35,319 nucleotides of DNA from JANWHF01 sp036276235 (lineage in GTDB: Bacteria > Planctomycetota > Phycisphaerae > Tepidisphaerales > Tepidisphaeraceae), in NCBI GenBank assembly GCA_036276235.1, contig DATBDZ010000486.1, positions 1 to 35,319 on the forward strand. The letters run 5' to 3'. Positions within the stretch are counted from its first letter, which is position 1. Each line of letters starts with the position of its first letter. The position numbers and the translations under genes were made by a program. The notes beneath the pieces were generated by a model. It was not told the origin of the DNA. It did no database searches and saw only the letters and a program-made list of their open reading frames with translations. Below are positions 19,440 through 27,201 of this stretch, piece after piece.

Positions 19440-20007
19440 CAATCCCGACAGAAGGCCCGAAAAAGGGGGGCCCGAAAAAGGGGGAGAAGCCCCTTTTTCC
19501 CCGGAGCCCGAAAAAACGGGGAGCTACCCCTCTCCCGCGGAGCGGGATGGCCGCGGATATGAAATCCGCGATGCGCGGCCGCGTTCGCTGCTGATGTTCG
19601 CGATTTACTTTGTGGCGGGATTGGTCGTGGTGCATTTGATCGGTTGGACTTATTTGCGCTCATTTCTGCGGGACCTCGCATTGGAGAATCGAACGGTTCA
19701 CGCAGCGCCGCCGGTGGCGCGGTTTGGAATTGTGCCCCCGGCGCCGGGCGTGCAGCCGGAGCCGGGGCAGCCGCTCATGCCGTCTGAGGAATTGGCACAG
19801 GTGCGAAGCCGCGAAGCGGCGATGCTGGGAAGCAATGCGCAGGGGTGGGTGGATGCTGAGCATCGATTCACGCGGATTCCGCTCCAGCGCGCAATCGATC
19901 TGGCCGTTCGCGATGGGCTGCCCGAGAAGCTCCCGGCGACGCAGCCGACAACGCAGCCGTTTATGCCACCGGCAAGTGCCGAACATGGGCCGGGAGGTGT
20001 GCCGTGA
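19420..20007 (+). CDS. Single-helix membrane protein of the ACIII-oxidase cluster
   Basis: 195 residues from the ATG at 19420, inside the end of actF. One membrane helix (about 64-84, LLMFAIYFVAGLVVVHLIGW). After a Pro-rich spacer comes a conserved-looking block with LGSNAQGWVDAEHRFTRIPL followed by QRAIDLAVRDGLPEKLPA. To my knowledge a similar GWVD...RIP...RAM...GLP motif is seen in small proteins between quinol-oxidising and oxidase genes in other phyla, which suggests an assembly or stability factor. Residues 12-35 are low complexity and come from a repeat (19455-19520). Confidence 0.7.
   Translation: MSHRLPDNPDRRPEKGGPEKGGEAPFSPEPEKTGSYPSPAERDGRGYEIRDARPRSLLMFAIYFVAGLVVVHLIGWTYLRSFLRDLALENRTVHAAPPVARFGIVPPAPGVQPEPGQPLMPSEELAQVRSREAAMLGSNAQGWVDAEHRFTRIPLQRAIDLAVRDGLPEKLPATQPTTQPFMPPASAEHGPGGVP
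19455..19520. repeat. CCCGAAAAAGGGG repeat in the 5' end of the small membrane protein gene
   Basis: Two direct copies of CCCGAAAAAGGGGG, then an inverted CCCCTTTTTCCCCGG and a further CCCGAAAAAACGGGG. Read in frame, it gives a Pro/Glu/Lys/Gly-rich stretch ahead of the membrane helix. Confidence 0.8.
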
Positions 20008-21362
20008 TATCCTTCAGGAGTGCATTTTCTCCCTCCCCCGGTACTCCGGGGGAGGGCTGGGGTGGGGGTTGTGTAGAACAAGCGCCGGCCGCGCGAAGCC
20101 CCTCCCTAACCCTCCCCCGGAGTACCGGGGGAGGGAACAAGAGGGTGTCTTGGATCCTGCCCCAAGTGGTTTTGTTCACGTTTTGTAGCTCGCGAGTTCG
20201 TAGGTGGGGCACTGCCCGCCAGCTTCCTTCCGGGAACCCTCTCCCCTGTACTCAGGGGAGAGGGCAGGGTGAGGGGACGGGCCGTGGACCGGCGCGCCGT
20301 TTGGAGATCGAAGCGTTCGTCCCCTCACCCCAACCCTCTCCCCTGAGTACACGGGAGAGGGAGAATGCGCCGCGCATTCATGATGCTGATGGCGGGATAA
20401 ATCCCGCCCTACATGAGCAGCGCAACGTAGGGCGGGATTTATCCCGCCGATGTGTTTCCGGCGCGCACCAGCAGGGACGGTCTCGAATCGCGCGCGGATG
20501 CTTTGTCGCTTTGGTTTTCCTGGCGTTTTCTGCGGTGAGCTTCGCCCAAGTTCCGCCTCCGCCCGCGCCGGTCGATGCGAGGCCATCCGTCCTCGAAAAA
20601 GTCGGCATCGATCAAAAACTCGGCGATCAAGTCCCCGGCGATCTGCTGTTCAAGGACGAAGCCGGCCATGTCGTGCGGCTCAATGAGTATTACGGCAAAC
20701 GGCCGACGGTCCTTGTCCTGGCTTATTTCCAATGCCCGATGCTCTGCACCATGGTGCTCAACGATCTGCTACGGACGGTTCGCGCGATGTCGGAGAATGT
20801 CGGAACTAATTTTGACATTCTGACGGTAAGTTTCGATCCGTCTGATACGCCGCGCATGGCGGCACTCAAGAAGGAAACTTATCTGGCGCAATATGATCGG
20901 TCCGGCGCTGAGAATGCGTGGCACTTTCTCACCGGCGATCAAGCTTCGATCACCGCGCTCACGAAAGCTGTCGGATTCCGATATGTATGGGATCCCAAAT
21001 CCAACACGTTCGCACATGCGAGCGGCATCATGGTGTTGACGCCAGAGGGGAAAATCTCGCGCTACTTCTATGGCATCGACTACGCCCCGCAGGATTTACG
21101 GCTGGCCGTGCTGGAAGCATCCGGCGGAAAGACCGGCAGCCTGGCCGATCAAACGCTGCTCTATTGCTTCCACTACGACCCCGCCACCGGCCGCTATGGG
21201 CTGGCGATCAATCGCGCGCTCAAGGCCGGTGGGCTGCTCACTGTTCTGCTGATCGGCTCGACTATCGGCTTCTTTCTGCGGCGCGATCGACGTTCGATGA
21301 TCGGCAAAACCTCAGGATCCGGGAATTCAGAATCGCCCCCGTTTTCGGCATCGGGGCATTAA
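20004..21362 (+). CDS. SCO1/SenC copper chaperone with repeat-derived N-terminus
   Basis: 452 residues from a GTG that overlaps the preceding stop and follows GGAGGTG at about 19993. The SCO protein itself is the last 290 residues or so: a signal sequence (CFVALVFLAFSAVSFAQ), a thioredoxin-like domain with the copper ligands Cys244 and Cys248 (CPMLC) and His338 (FAHASG), and a C-terminal membrane helix (LLTVLLIGSTIGFFL). SCO proteins deliver copper to the CuA centre of oxidase subunit II, encoded next. Residues 1 to about 160 are translations of three or four palindromic repeats, with no internal ATG and no good start near the signal sequence. The SCO call is firm; the true start is uncertain. 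Confidence 0.9.
   Translation: MISFRSAFSPSPGTPGEGWGGGCVEQAPAARSPSLTLPRSTGGGNKRVSWILPQVVLFTFCSSRVRRWGTARQLPSGNPLPCTQGRGQGEGTGRGPARRLEIEAFVPSPQPSPLSTRERENAPRIHDADGGINPALHEQRNVGRDLSRRCVSGAHQQGRSRIARGCFVALVFLAFSAVSFAQVPPPPAPVDARPSVLEKVGIDQKLGDQVPGDLLFKDEAGHVVRLNEYYGKRPTVLVLAYFQCPMLCTMVLNDLLRTVRAMSENVGTNFDILTVSFDPSDTPRMAALKKETYLAQYDRSGAENAWHFLTGDQASITALTKAVGFRYVWDPKSNTFAHASGIMVLTPEGKISRYFYGIDYAPQDLRLAVLEASGGKTGSLADQTLLYCFHYDPATGRYGLAINRALKAGGLLTVLLIGSTIGFFLRRDRRSMIGKTSGSGNSESPPFSASGH
20030..20137. repeat. Type A palindromic element in the SCO gene 5' region
   Basis: Complete element: left arm CCCCGGTACTCCGGGGGAGG with GGGGTGGGGG, right arm CCTAACCCTCCCCCGGAGTA continuing CCGGGGGAGGG. The centre begins GTTGTGTAGAACAAGCG, the same as in the copy at 34051-34160 and unlike the two copies in actB. 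Confidence 0.9.
20200..20448. repeat. Cluster of three palindromes in the SCO gene 5' region
   Basis: A half copy of the GGCACTGCCCGCC family (20200-20220), a complete type B element (20236-20364; arms CCCCTGTACTCAGGGGAGAG and CTCCCCTGAGTACACGGGAG), and a third family, GGCGGGATAAATCCCGCC with its inverted partner GGCGGGATTTATCCCGCC (20391-20448). With the type A element they fill nearly all of 20030-20448. Confidence 0.9.
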
Positions 21363-21365
21363 CTT

Positions 21366-22403
21366 ATGGACACTTTCCGCCTATTTCCCCCGCAGGCTTC
21401 GGAGCAGGCTCTGAAGGTGGACCATCTTTTCTACTTTTTGTGCGGCGTCTCCGCGTTTTTCGCACTGCTGATCTGCGCGCTGGTTGTCACCTTCGCGGTC
21501 AAATATCGGCGGCGGCACCCGGACGAGATTCCGCCCAAGGCCCCGACGCCGATGAGCCTGGAAATCGCCTGGACGGGCATCCCGCTGTTGATCACGGTGG
21601 TGATGTTCGTCTGGGGCGCCGAGGTGTTCGTTTCAGCGCAGGAGCCGCCGGCCGATACGATGCAGATCTTTGTTGTCGGCAAGCGATGGATGTGGCAGAT
21701 CCAGCATCCTGAGGGGCGCAAAGAGATCAACACACTGCACGTTCCCGTTGGCCGGCCGGTCAAGCTCACGCTCATCAGCCAGGATGTGATTCACGATTTC
21801 GGCCTTCCCGCTTTTCGGATTAAGAAAGACGTTCTTCCCGGCGCTTACACCACCGAATGGTTCACCGCGACGAAGGTGGGCGAATATCACCTGTTTTGCG
21901 ATCAGTTCTGCGGCGCCAAACACGCGGAAATGGTCGGCACGGTTGTGGTGTGCGACCCGGCGCAATACGCCAGTTGGCTTGCGGGCACAGAATCAGATAC
22001 TCCGCCGCGCGTCGCGGGGCAGAAGCTTTTCATGCAGTACGGGTGCGTGAATTGCCACGGGCTTTATGCGCCGACCCTCGCGGGGCTTTATGGGCGGCCG
22101 GTGGATGTCATCGATGAACAAGGCAAGCATCGCACCGTCATTGCGGATGAAAGTTATCTGCGCGAATCGATTCTGAACCCGAGCGCCAAACTGGTGGCGG
22201 GGTTTCCGAATCGCATGCCCAGCTTCCGTAGCTCGCTGAGCGAAGAGCAACTGATGCAGCTTCTGGAATACATCAAATCGCTCAGCGGCGCGGCGGACAC
22301 CGGGCCCTATCGCGGAAACGCCGCCGGCCCGGCAACGCAGCCGGTCGGCACCCCGCCGCCGATTGGCAATCCGCCGTTTACGCCTTACAGGACGAACCAG
22401 TAG
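21366..22403 (+). CDS. ctaC: Cytochrome c oxidase subunit II with fused cytochrome c
   Basis: 345 residues. Two membrane helices (about 24-47 and 68-90) are followed by the cupredoxin domain. CuA ligands are visible as His143 (VIHDF), Cys178, Cys182, His186 and Met189 (CDQFCGAKHAEM). After a short linker comes a cytochrome c domain with Cys227-x2-Cys230-His231 and a likely Met284 ligand (PNRMPSF), making this a caa3-type oxidase that needs no separate soluble cytochrome c. The last 35 residues are Pro/Gly-rich. It starts 3 bases after the SCO gene and precedes ctaD by 6. Confidence 0.97.
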   Translation: MDTFRLFPPQASEQALKVDHLFYFLCGVSAFFALLICALVVTFAVKYRRRHPDEIPPKAPTPMSLEIAWTGIPLLITVVMFVWGAEVFVSAQEPPADTMQIFVVGKRWMWQIQHPEGRKEINTLHVPVGRPVKLTLISQDVIHDFGLPAFRIKKDVLPGAYTTEWFTATKVGEYHLFCDQFCGAKHAEMVGTVVVCDPAQYASWLAGTESDTPPRVAGQKLFMQYGCVNCHGLYAPTLAGLYGRPVDVIDEQGKHRTVIADESYLRESILNPSAKLVAGFPNRMPSFRSSLSEEQLMQLLEYIKSLSGAADTGPYRGNAAGPATQPVGTPPPIGNPPFTPYRTNQ

Positions 22404-22409
22404 AGCAAC

Positions 22410-24038
22410 ATGACCTCCATCCCCTACATCCCCGCTTACGAGCCGCCGGCGACGTATCTCAACATCCGTCACACCGTCGCGTCGTGGCTGCTGACCAAGG
22501 ACCACAAGCGGATCGCGATCCTTTACATGATCTCGATCACGCTCTTCTTCGCCGTTGGTGGGTTTGCCGCTGTGTTCATGCGGCTCCAACTGCTCACGCC
22601 GCACTCTACTTTGGTTGAAGCCGAAACGTACAACAAGCTCTTCACGCTGCATGGCGTGATCATGGTCTTCTTTTTCCTGGTCCCTTCGATTCCGGTGACG
22701 CTGGGGAATTTCCTTGTGCCGCTGATGATCGGCGCGCGCGATCTGGCGTTTCCGCGGATCAACCTGGCAAGCTGGTATCTGTTCATGGCGGGCGGCACGC
22801 TCACGCTCAGCGCGATCATTCTGGGCGGCCTGGATACGGGCTGGACCTTTTACACACCTTACAGCAGCACCTTTTCCAACACGCATGTGGTGCTGGCGAT
22901 CATGGGCATCTTTCTGGCCGGCTTCAGCTCGATCTTCACCGGGCTGAATTTCATCATCACGATCCACAAGATGCGCTGCCCGGGGATGACCTGGTTTCGG
23001 CTGCCGCTTTTCATTTGGTCAACCTATGCGACGAGCATCATCTATGTTTTGGCGACACCGGTGCTGGCGATCACGCTGACGCTGGTGGGCCTTGAGCGAA
23101 TTCTAGGCATCGGTATTTTCGACCCAAATCTCGGCGGCGATCCCATCCTCTTTCAGCATCTGTTCTGGTTCTACAGTCACCCCGCCGTCTACATCATGAT
23201 ATTGCCGGGGATGGGCGTGATCAGCGAGTTGATTCCCGCCTTCTCGCGCAAGCAGGTGTTTGGATACAACTTCGTCGCGTTCTCAAGTCTGGCGATCGCG
23301 ATCCTCGGCTTCGTGGTTTGGGCGCATCACATGTTCGTCGCGGGGATTTCGCTCTACAGCGGGCTGGTCTTCTCAATGCTCAGCTTCCTGGTGGCTATTC
23401 CCTCCGCGATCAAAGTCTTCAACTGGACGGCGACGCTCTACAAAGGCTCGATCTCGCTGGAAACACCGATGCTTTATGCGCTGGGTTTCATCGGCTTGTT
23501 CACCATCGGCGGCCTGACCGGATTATTTCTCGCGACACTTGGGCTCGATATGCACGTTCACGATACGTACTTCGTGATCGCGCATTTTCATTACATCATG
23601 GTCGGCGGCGCGGTGATGGCGTACATGGGCGGGATACACTTCTGGTGGCCGAAAATGACCGGCCGGCTTTACAACGACATGTGGGGCCGCGTCGCTGCCG
23701 TCATCACGTTTCTTGGATTCAACCTCACGTTCTTCCCGCAGTTCATCCTTGGCTATCTGGGCATGCCGCGCCGCTATTACGCGTACGCGCCGGAGTTTCA
23801 GGTTTACAACGTCATGTCCACCGCCGGCGCGTCGATCCTTGCGGTCGGCTATTGCCTCCCGCTGATCTATCTGCTTTGGTCGCTGCGCTGGGGAGCCAAG
23901 GCTCCGAATAATCCGTTTCGTGCGACGGGTTTGGAATGGCAAACCAGTTCGCCGCCCCCGACGGATAATTTCGCGAAGACGCCGCTCGTTACGCAGGAAC
24001 CCTACTCGTATCACACGATGGAGCCGCAAGGTGTCTGA
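22410..24038 (+). CDS. ctaD: Cytochrome c oxidase subunit I, A2 type
   Basis: 542 residues, about 12 membrane helices, the catalytic heme-copper subunit that reduces oxygen to water and pumps protons. The low-spin heme ligands are in FTLHGVIMVFFF and HVHDTYFVIAHFHYIM. The CuB ligands are His257 in FYSHPAVY (cross-linking Tyr261) and the HH pair of WAHHMFVAG; the high-spin heme ligand is in HVHDTYF. YSHPxVY in place of GHPEVY marks subfamily A2, in which the helix VI glutamate is replaced by Tyr-Ser. A Lys in IPSAIKVFNW fits the K-channel. It overlaps ctaE by eight bases. Confidence 0.97.
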   Translation: MTSIPYIPAYEPPATYLNIRHTVASWLLTKDHKRIAILYMISITLFFAVGGFAAVFMRLQLLTPHSTLVEAETYNKLFTLHGVIMVFFFLVPSIPVTLGNFLVPLMIGARDLAFPRINLASWYLFMAGGTLTLSAIILGGLDTGWTFYTPYSSTFSNTHVVLAIMGIFLAGFSSIFTGLNFIITIHKMRCPGMTWFRLPLFIWSTYATSIIYVLATPVLAITLTLVGLERILGIGIFDPNLGGDPILFQHLFWFYSHPAVYIMILPGMGVISELIPAFSRKQVFGYNFVAFSSLAIAILGFVVWAHHMFVAGISLYSGLVFSMLSFLVAIPSAIKVFNWTATLYKGSISLETPMLYALGFIGLFTIGGLTGLFLATLGLDMHVHDTYFVIAHFHYIMVGGAVMAYMGGIHFWWPKMTGRLYNDMWGRVAAVITFLGFNLTFFPQFILGYLGMPRRYYAYAPEFQVYNVMSTAGASILAVGYCLPLIYLLWSLRWGAKAPNNPFRATGLEWQTSSPPPTDNFAKTPLVTQEPYSYHTMEPQGV

Positions 24039-24762
24039 TCTCACCGCACCAATTGATCATCCGCCGCTGGTGGCGCATCAGTTTGACGATCTGCAGCAGC
24101 AGACCGAAGCCGACACGCTGGGGATGTGGGTTTTCCTCGGCACCGAGGTCCTGTTCTTCGGCGGGTTGATCTGCGGCTATCTGGTTTATCGTCATCTCTA
24201 TTTCGACGCCTGGCGCCAAGGAAGCGAGATCACCAACGGCTTCCGATTCCTTGGAATCAGCAGCGGCGCGTGGAACACGGCGGTGCTTCTCACCAGCAGC
24301 CTGACTGTCGCAGTGGCGGTGCGGGCCGCGCAGATGGGCAGCCGCGCTGTATTGCTTTGGATGCTGGCAATCACCTGGGTGCTCGGGGCGGCGTTCCTGG
24401 GAATCAAAGCCGCCGAGTACACGCACGAATATCACGAGGGCGTGATGCCCGGCATGACAACTTTCCATCCCGATGAAGAAGTGACAGCGCAGCTCACGAA
24501 AGCCGCGGCTGCCGATCAGCGGGAGCTCGGCGCGCTCATCCAGCGTTTCCGGATGTACTGGGTCTTCTACTTCTTCATGACCGGCGTCCACGCGGTTCAC
24601 ATGCTGATCGGCCTTGGATTGTTCGCGTTCCTGTTTATTCAGGCGGCCCGCAACCGCTTCACGCCGCAGAAGCACGCGCCGGTGGAGCTGATGGGCCTCT
24701 ACTGGCACTTTGTCGATCTGGTTTGGATTTTTCTCTTTCCGCTGCTTTACCTGGTGCGCTGA
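24031..24762 (+). CDS. ctaE: Cytochrome c oxidase subunit III
   Basis: 243 residues from a GTG at 24031 overlapping the end of ctaD; a longer upstream frame exists but lies inside ctaD. About five membrane helices, with GMWVFLGTEVLFFGGLICGY (from 31) and the ending LMGLYWHFVDLVWIFLFPLL, a hallmark of subunit III in which His and Glu/Asp residues are conserved. A polar loop of about 40 residues after helix 4 is longer than in short family members. Stabilises subunit I during turnover. Confidence 0.95.
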   Translation: MSDLTAPIDHPPLVAHQFDDLQQQTEADTLGMWVFLGTEVLFFGGLICGYLVYRHLYFDAWRQGSEITNGFRFLGISSGAWNTAVLLTSSLTVAVAVRAAQMGSRAVLLWMLAITWVLGAAFLGIKAAEYTHEYHEGVMPGMTTFHPDEEVTAQLTKAAAADQRELGALIQRFRMYWVFYFFMTGVHAVHMLIGLGLFAFLFIQAARNRFTPQKHAPVELMGLYWHFVDLVWIFLFPLLYLVR

Positions 24763-25046
24763 TGGAATCGCAAATTCATAAGCCGGATAAGATTTGGATT
24801 TACCTCGCGATCTTTGTCGCGCTGATGGCGCTGCTGGTCGCGACTGTCGCGGCGGCAAGCTTCGATCTGGGGCGCGCCAATACACCGGTCGCACTCATCA
24901 TCGCCGTCATCAAAGCGCTGCTGGTGATCCTCTTCTTCATGCACGTACGGCACAGCTCGCGCCTGACCTGGGTTTTCGTCGCCGCGGGATTTTTGTGGCT
25001 GTCGTTGTTGCTTTGTCTGACGATGACCGATTACGCGAGCCGGTAA
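24762..25046 (+). CDS. ctaF: Cytochrome c oxidase subunit IV, bacterial type
   Basis: 94 residues, ATG sharing a base with the ctaE stop (TGATG). Three membrane helices (about 9-29, 39-58 and 66-85), with the family-type segment NTPVALIIAVIKALLVILFFMHVRHSSRLTW in the middle, where the VILFFMHVR block is characteristic of the small fourth subunit of bacterial heme-copper oxidases. It closes the respiratory operon and converges on the next gene with a 5-base gap, leaving no room for a separate terminator. Confidence 0.9.
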   Translation: MESQIHKPDKIWIYLAIFVALMALLVATVAAASFDLGRANTPVALIIAVIKALLVILFFMHVRHSSRLTWVFVAAGFLWLSLLLCLTMTDYASR

Positions 25047-25051
25047 AGCGA

Positions 25052-25618
25052 TCAGAACGTAAAGAGCAGCCCAAAATACCCTTCCGTCGCATTGATCGAC
25101 GGGTTGCGTTCCTTTCCATCGATCTGCGCGTTGGAGAAGTGCAGATAGCGAACGCCGCCCAATAGGTACATGTTGTCTTTGAGCCGCCACGTCGCGCCCA
25201 GGCCGGTTTGCAGGGTGAAGTTGAAATTGGTGCCGTCGGGGTACGGCGTCCTTTCGTTGGCGTAGGAAATGCCGCCGCCCACGTCTATCAGGAACGAAAA
25301 CCGGTCGATCACCAACAGATGATGGCGGAGCAGCAAGTTCGCCTCGGCGATCTGCGCATCGGGCCCCGGCTGCTGCACCCAGAATCCGGCCAGCTCGAGG
25401 TTAATCGCCATGTGATCCAGGAAGTAATACCCCCCGCCCACCGCCACCGTCTCGATCCGCGCTTCGGATGAATCGAAGCTGTGCGCATAAGCACCGACCA
25501 CCGAGAAGCTAGCCGTCCCTTTGGTGAAGTCGGTGATTGGCTGAGTCGTAGGAGGATCCGCCAGCGCGGCAACGGACATAAAAGCCAACACCCCAAAAAA
25601 GATGCCTGATCGAAACAC
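25052..25618 (-). CDS. PagL-like acyloxyacyl hydrolase/lipid A deacylase family protein
   Basis: 188 residues from a GTG at 25618 that follows CCCGGAGGCC; a longer frame runs to 25687 but has a poor signal region. An N-terminal signal peptide (FRSGIFFGVLAFMSVAALA) is followed by an outer-membrane beta-barrel ending in aromatic TEGYFGLLFTF. Near the C-terminus RYLHFSNAQIDGKERNPSIN matches the PagL active-site region, with the catalytic His-x-Ser pair in HFSN. In known members this enzyme removes an acyl chain from lipid A in the outer membrane. Lipid A deacylation here is inferred from the family. It fits with the heptosyltransferase elsewhere in the window. Confidence 0.75.
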   Translation of the reverse strand: MFRSGIFFGVLAFMSVAALADPPTTQPITDFTKGTASFSVVGAYAHSFDSSEARIETVAVGGGYYFLDHMAINLELAGFWVQQPGPDAQIAEANLLLRHHLLVIDRFSFLIDVGGGISYANERTPYPDGTNFNFTLQTGLGATWRLKDNMYLLGGVRYLHFSNAQIDGKERNPSINATEGYFGLLFTF

Positions 25619-25750
25619 GCGGCCTCCGGGCAACAGTGGTTGATGAACCCAGCGGCGGTAATGTAGCGAAGCTTTTCGTTGCGGCAACGGAGTCGATGAG
25701 TTTTTGCAGGAACGTCAAGTGGTGCGGTGTTAAGGCTGCGGGCACCCTGC

Positions 25751-25756
25751 TACAAT
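25751..25756 (+). promoter_or_regulatory. Possible -10 box of the small gene pair
   Basis: TACAAT, 16 bases before the ATG at 25773, in the divergent gap with the PagL-like gene. The -35 is weak. On the other strand of the same gap, TTGACG at 25713-25718 may be the -35 of the PagL-like gene. Confidence 0.35.
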
Positions 25757-25772
25757 GAAGTCCAGGAGACGT

Positions 25773-26006
25773 ATGAACGCGTTGCGAATTCGAAAAAAGC
25801 TCGATTCTCCAATCCCGGAGCTGCCGGAGCTCACGCCGATGATCGGCGAAGTCGTTGAGATCATCGTTGTGGAGGAGACGGCGCCCGCTGGCGAGAACGG
25901 ATGTATCCCGTCGCTGGAACAATTGCGCAGCGAACTGCCCGGCGATCCGTTCGGTAGCGATTTCGAGACAACGTTGCGAGAGTGGCGCACAGGTTATCAT
26001 GCCTGA
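25773..26006 (+). CDS. Small unknown protein, first of a coupled pair
   Basis: 77 residues, ATG at 25773 behind CCAGGAG. It opens MNALRIRKKLDSPIPELPELTPMIGEVVEIIVVEE, then has an acidic linker and SLEQLRSELPGDPFGSDFE with an Arg/Trp-containing end. The opening strand pattern (short basic strand, Pro-rich turn, GEVVEIIVVE) recalls small antitoxin-like proteins that precede a PIN or RelE toxin, but the following gene is neither. It overlaps that gene by eight bases. Function unknown. Confidence 0.6.
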   Translation: MNALRIRKKLDSPIPELPELTPMIGEVVEIIVVEETAPAGENGCIPSLEQLRSELPGDPFGSDFETTLREWRTGYHA

Positions 26007-26289
26007 CAGGACTAGACTGAGCGTCGGCGATCAAATCCGAATCCTATCTGTCCCCAAATCCGATTTTGAACAGCGGGAGCGCGAGCGGCGGCAGGGGCTG
26101 TCAGACGCCGGATACACCGCTGACACGATCGAGCGCATAATCGCTCAGCATCCAATTGTTACGATTGATCGAATCGATGAACATGGCTTTCCTTGGTTCG
26201 ACTGCGACCTCGAAGTGAACGGGCAAACGGAATTTCACTCGCTGGCGATCATGGACGATGAATCGTGGGAAAGAATCGCGCCTGGCTGA
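25999..26289 (+). CDS. Small unknown protein, second of a coupled pair
   Basis: 96 residues, ATG overlapping the end of the preceding gene. It begins MPDRTRLSVGDQIRILSVP, a strand pair as in SH3-like barrels, then has a charged helix (FEQRERERRQGLSDAGYTADTIERII), and a second strand-rich half with IDEHGFPWFDCDLEV and DDESWERI. I know no function. The overlap with the gene before it argues for a joint role. Confidence 0.6.
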   Translation: MPDRTRLSVGDQIRILSVPKSDFEQRERERRQGLSDAGYTADTIERIIAQHPIVTIDRIDEHGFPWFDCDLEVNGQTEFHSLAIMDDESWERIAPG

Positions 26290-26331
26290 CAAATGAAAGC
26301 CGTTAGACAAATCTGTACCGGATCGCACTCT

Positions 26332-26337
26332 TATATA
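26332..26337 (+). promoter_or_regulatory. Possible -10 box of the ECF sigma gene
   Basis: TATATA lies eight bases before the sigma-factor ATG, with no Shine-Dalgarno between. It could give a leaderless or nearly leaderless message. The -35 is not clear. Confidence 0.3.
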
Positions 26338-26345
26338 TCAGACCA

Positions 26346-26867
26346 ATGAGGGCGTCGTCGCCCGCGAGCTTGCTGTTGTCGGGACTTGCGGCCGGGGATC
26401 AGCGGGCGTTTGCCTCGCTGTATGACCGGCTGGGCACGCCGATGCTCCGCGTGGCTGCGGCGATGCTCGGAGCCGACGAGGCGCAGGACGCCGTGCAGGA
26501 TGTGTTTGTCGGCTTGGCCAAATCGCGCGAACGCCTGCTGCTGGTGGAGGATCTGGATTCTTACGTTTTTGCCTGCTTGAGAAATATCGTCGGACAACGG
26601 CTCAAGAGATTGAAGATCGAGCAATTGCGATTGTCGGAGTTTGCCGCGAACGCATCATCGGGCAAAACGCAGCCCGCCGGAACAGATGAGGATTTGGAAA
26701 TTGCGCTTCGAAAATTGCCTGCGGACCAGCGCGAAGTGATCGCGCTCAAGGTCGATGGAGAGCTGACCTTTGCGCAAATCGCGCAAGTGCTCGGCGTGAG
26801 CCCCAATACCGCCGCCAGTCGATATCGGTATGCGTTGGAGAAGCTGCGGCGGATGATGGGCAAATGA
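26346..26867 (+). CDS. ECF-type RNA polymerase sigma factor
   Basis: 173 residues. Region 2 is at about 22-60 (FASLYDRLGTPMLRVAAAML followed by DEAQDAVQDVFVGL), which binds core polymerase and the -10 element. Region 4 is at about 118-170, with LPADQREVIALKVDGELTFA and a helix-turn-helix IAQVLGVSPNTAASRYRYALEKLR. There is no region 3, as in ECF factors. It is followed, after a block of repeats, by a gene for a one-helix membrane protein that could be its regulator. Target genes cannot be told from here. Confidence 0.92.
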   Translation: MRASSPASLLLSGLAAGDQRAFASLYDRLGTPMLRVAAAMLGADEAQDAVQDVFVGLAKSRERLLLVEDLDSYVFACLRNIVGQRLKRLKIEQLRLSEFAANASSGKTQPAGTDEDLEIALRKLPADQREVIALKVDGELTFAQIAQVLGVSPNTAASRYRYALEKLRRMMGK

Positions 26868-26875
26868 TTTGCCCG

Positions 26876-26949
26876 TGGGGTGGGTGTACTCCCCCACCAC
26901 GTCGTTGGATAAGCCACGGAGAATGGTGGGCGAGTACACCCACCCTACA
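26876..26949. repeat. Palindromic repeat, GTGGGTGTACTC family, copy 1
   Basis: GTGGGGTGGGTGTACTCCCC and the inverted GGCGAGTACACCCACCCTAC around a 30-base centre, directly after the sigma-factor gene. A second copy closes the operon at 29574-29645. The palindromes might stop transcription or stabilise mRNA ends, but there is no T-run. Confidence 0.85.
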
Positions 26950-26987
26950 CAACAGAGCACGCAGGTTGAGCAGTCGGTTTTTCCCTG

Positions 26988-27009
26988 GGGTGTGCTTTAG
27001 CACACGCGG
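26988..27009. repeat. Solo GTGTGCTTTAGCACACG palindrome
   Basis: One arm of the family that occurs as a pair at 5089-5160, here alone between the sigma-factor gene and its neighbour. Confidence 0.8.
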
Positions 27010-27042
27010 AACGTTCGGAATTACGGTCGACGACCGGCTTAG

Positions 27043-27198
27043 AACCCTCTCCCCTGACTTCGACGAGCTCAGTCGAGTCGTACTCAGGGGAGCGGGCAGG
27101 GTGAGGGGACAGCGTGTCGCGAAGTGGCGCTGTTCGCAAGTCGATGCGGTCGTCCCCTCACCCCGACCCTCTCCCCTGCGTACAGGGGAGAGGGAGAA
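27043..27198. repeat. Type B palindromic element with a nested palindrome
   Basis: Arms CCCTCTCCCCTG...TACTCAGGGGAG and CCCCTGCGTACAGGGGAGAG match the type B element at 20236-20364. The left arm is interrupted by ACTTCGACGAGCTCAGTCGA (about 27058-27077), itself near-palindromic, which splits the arm's own hairpin loop. The right arm ends in GAGGGAGAAG and lies 3 bases before the next start codon. Confidence 0.85.
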
Positions 27199-27201
27199 GT
27201 T

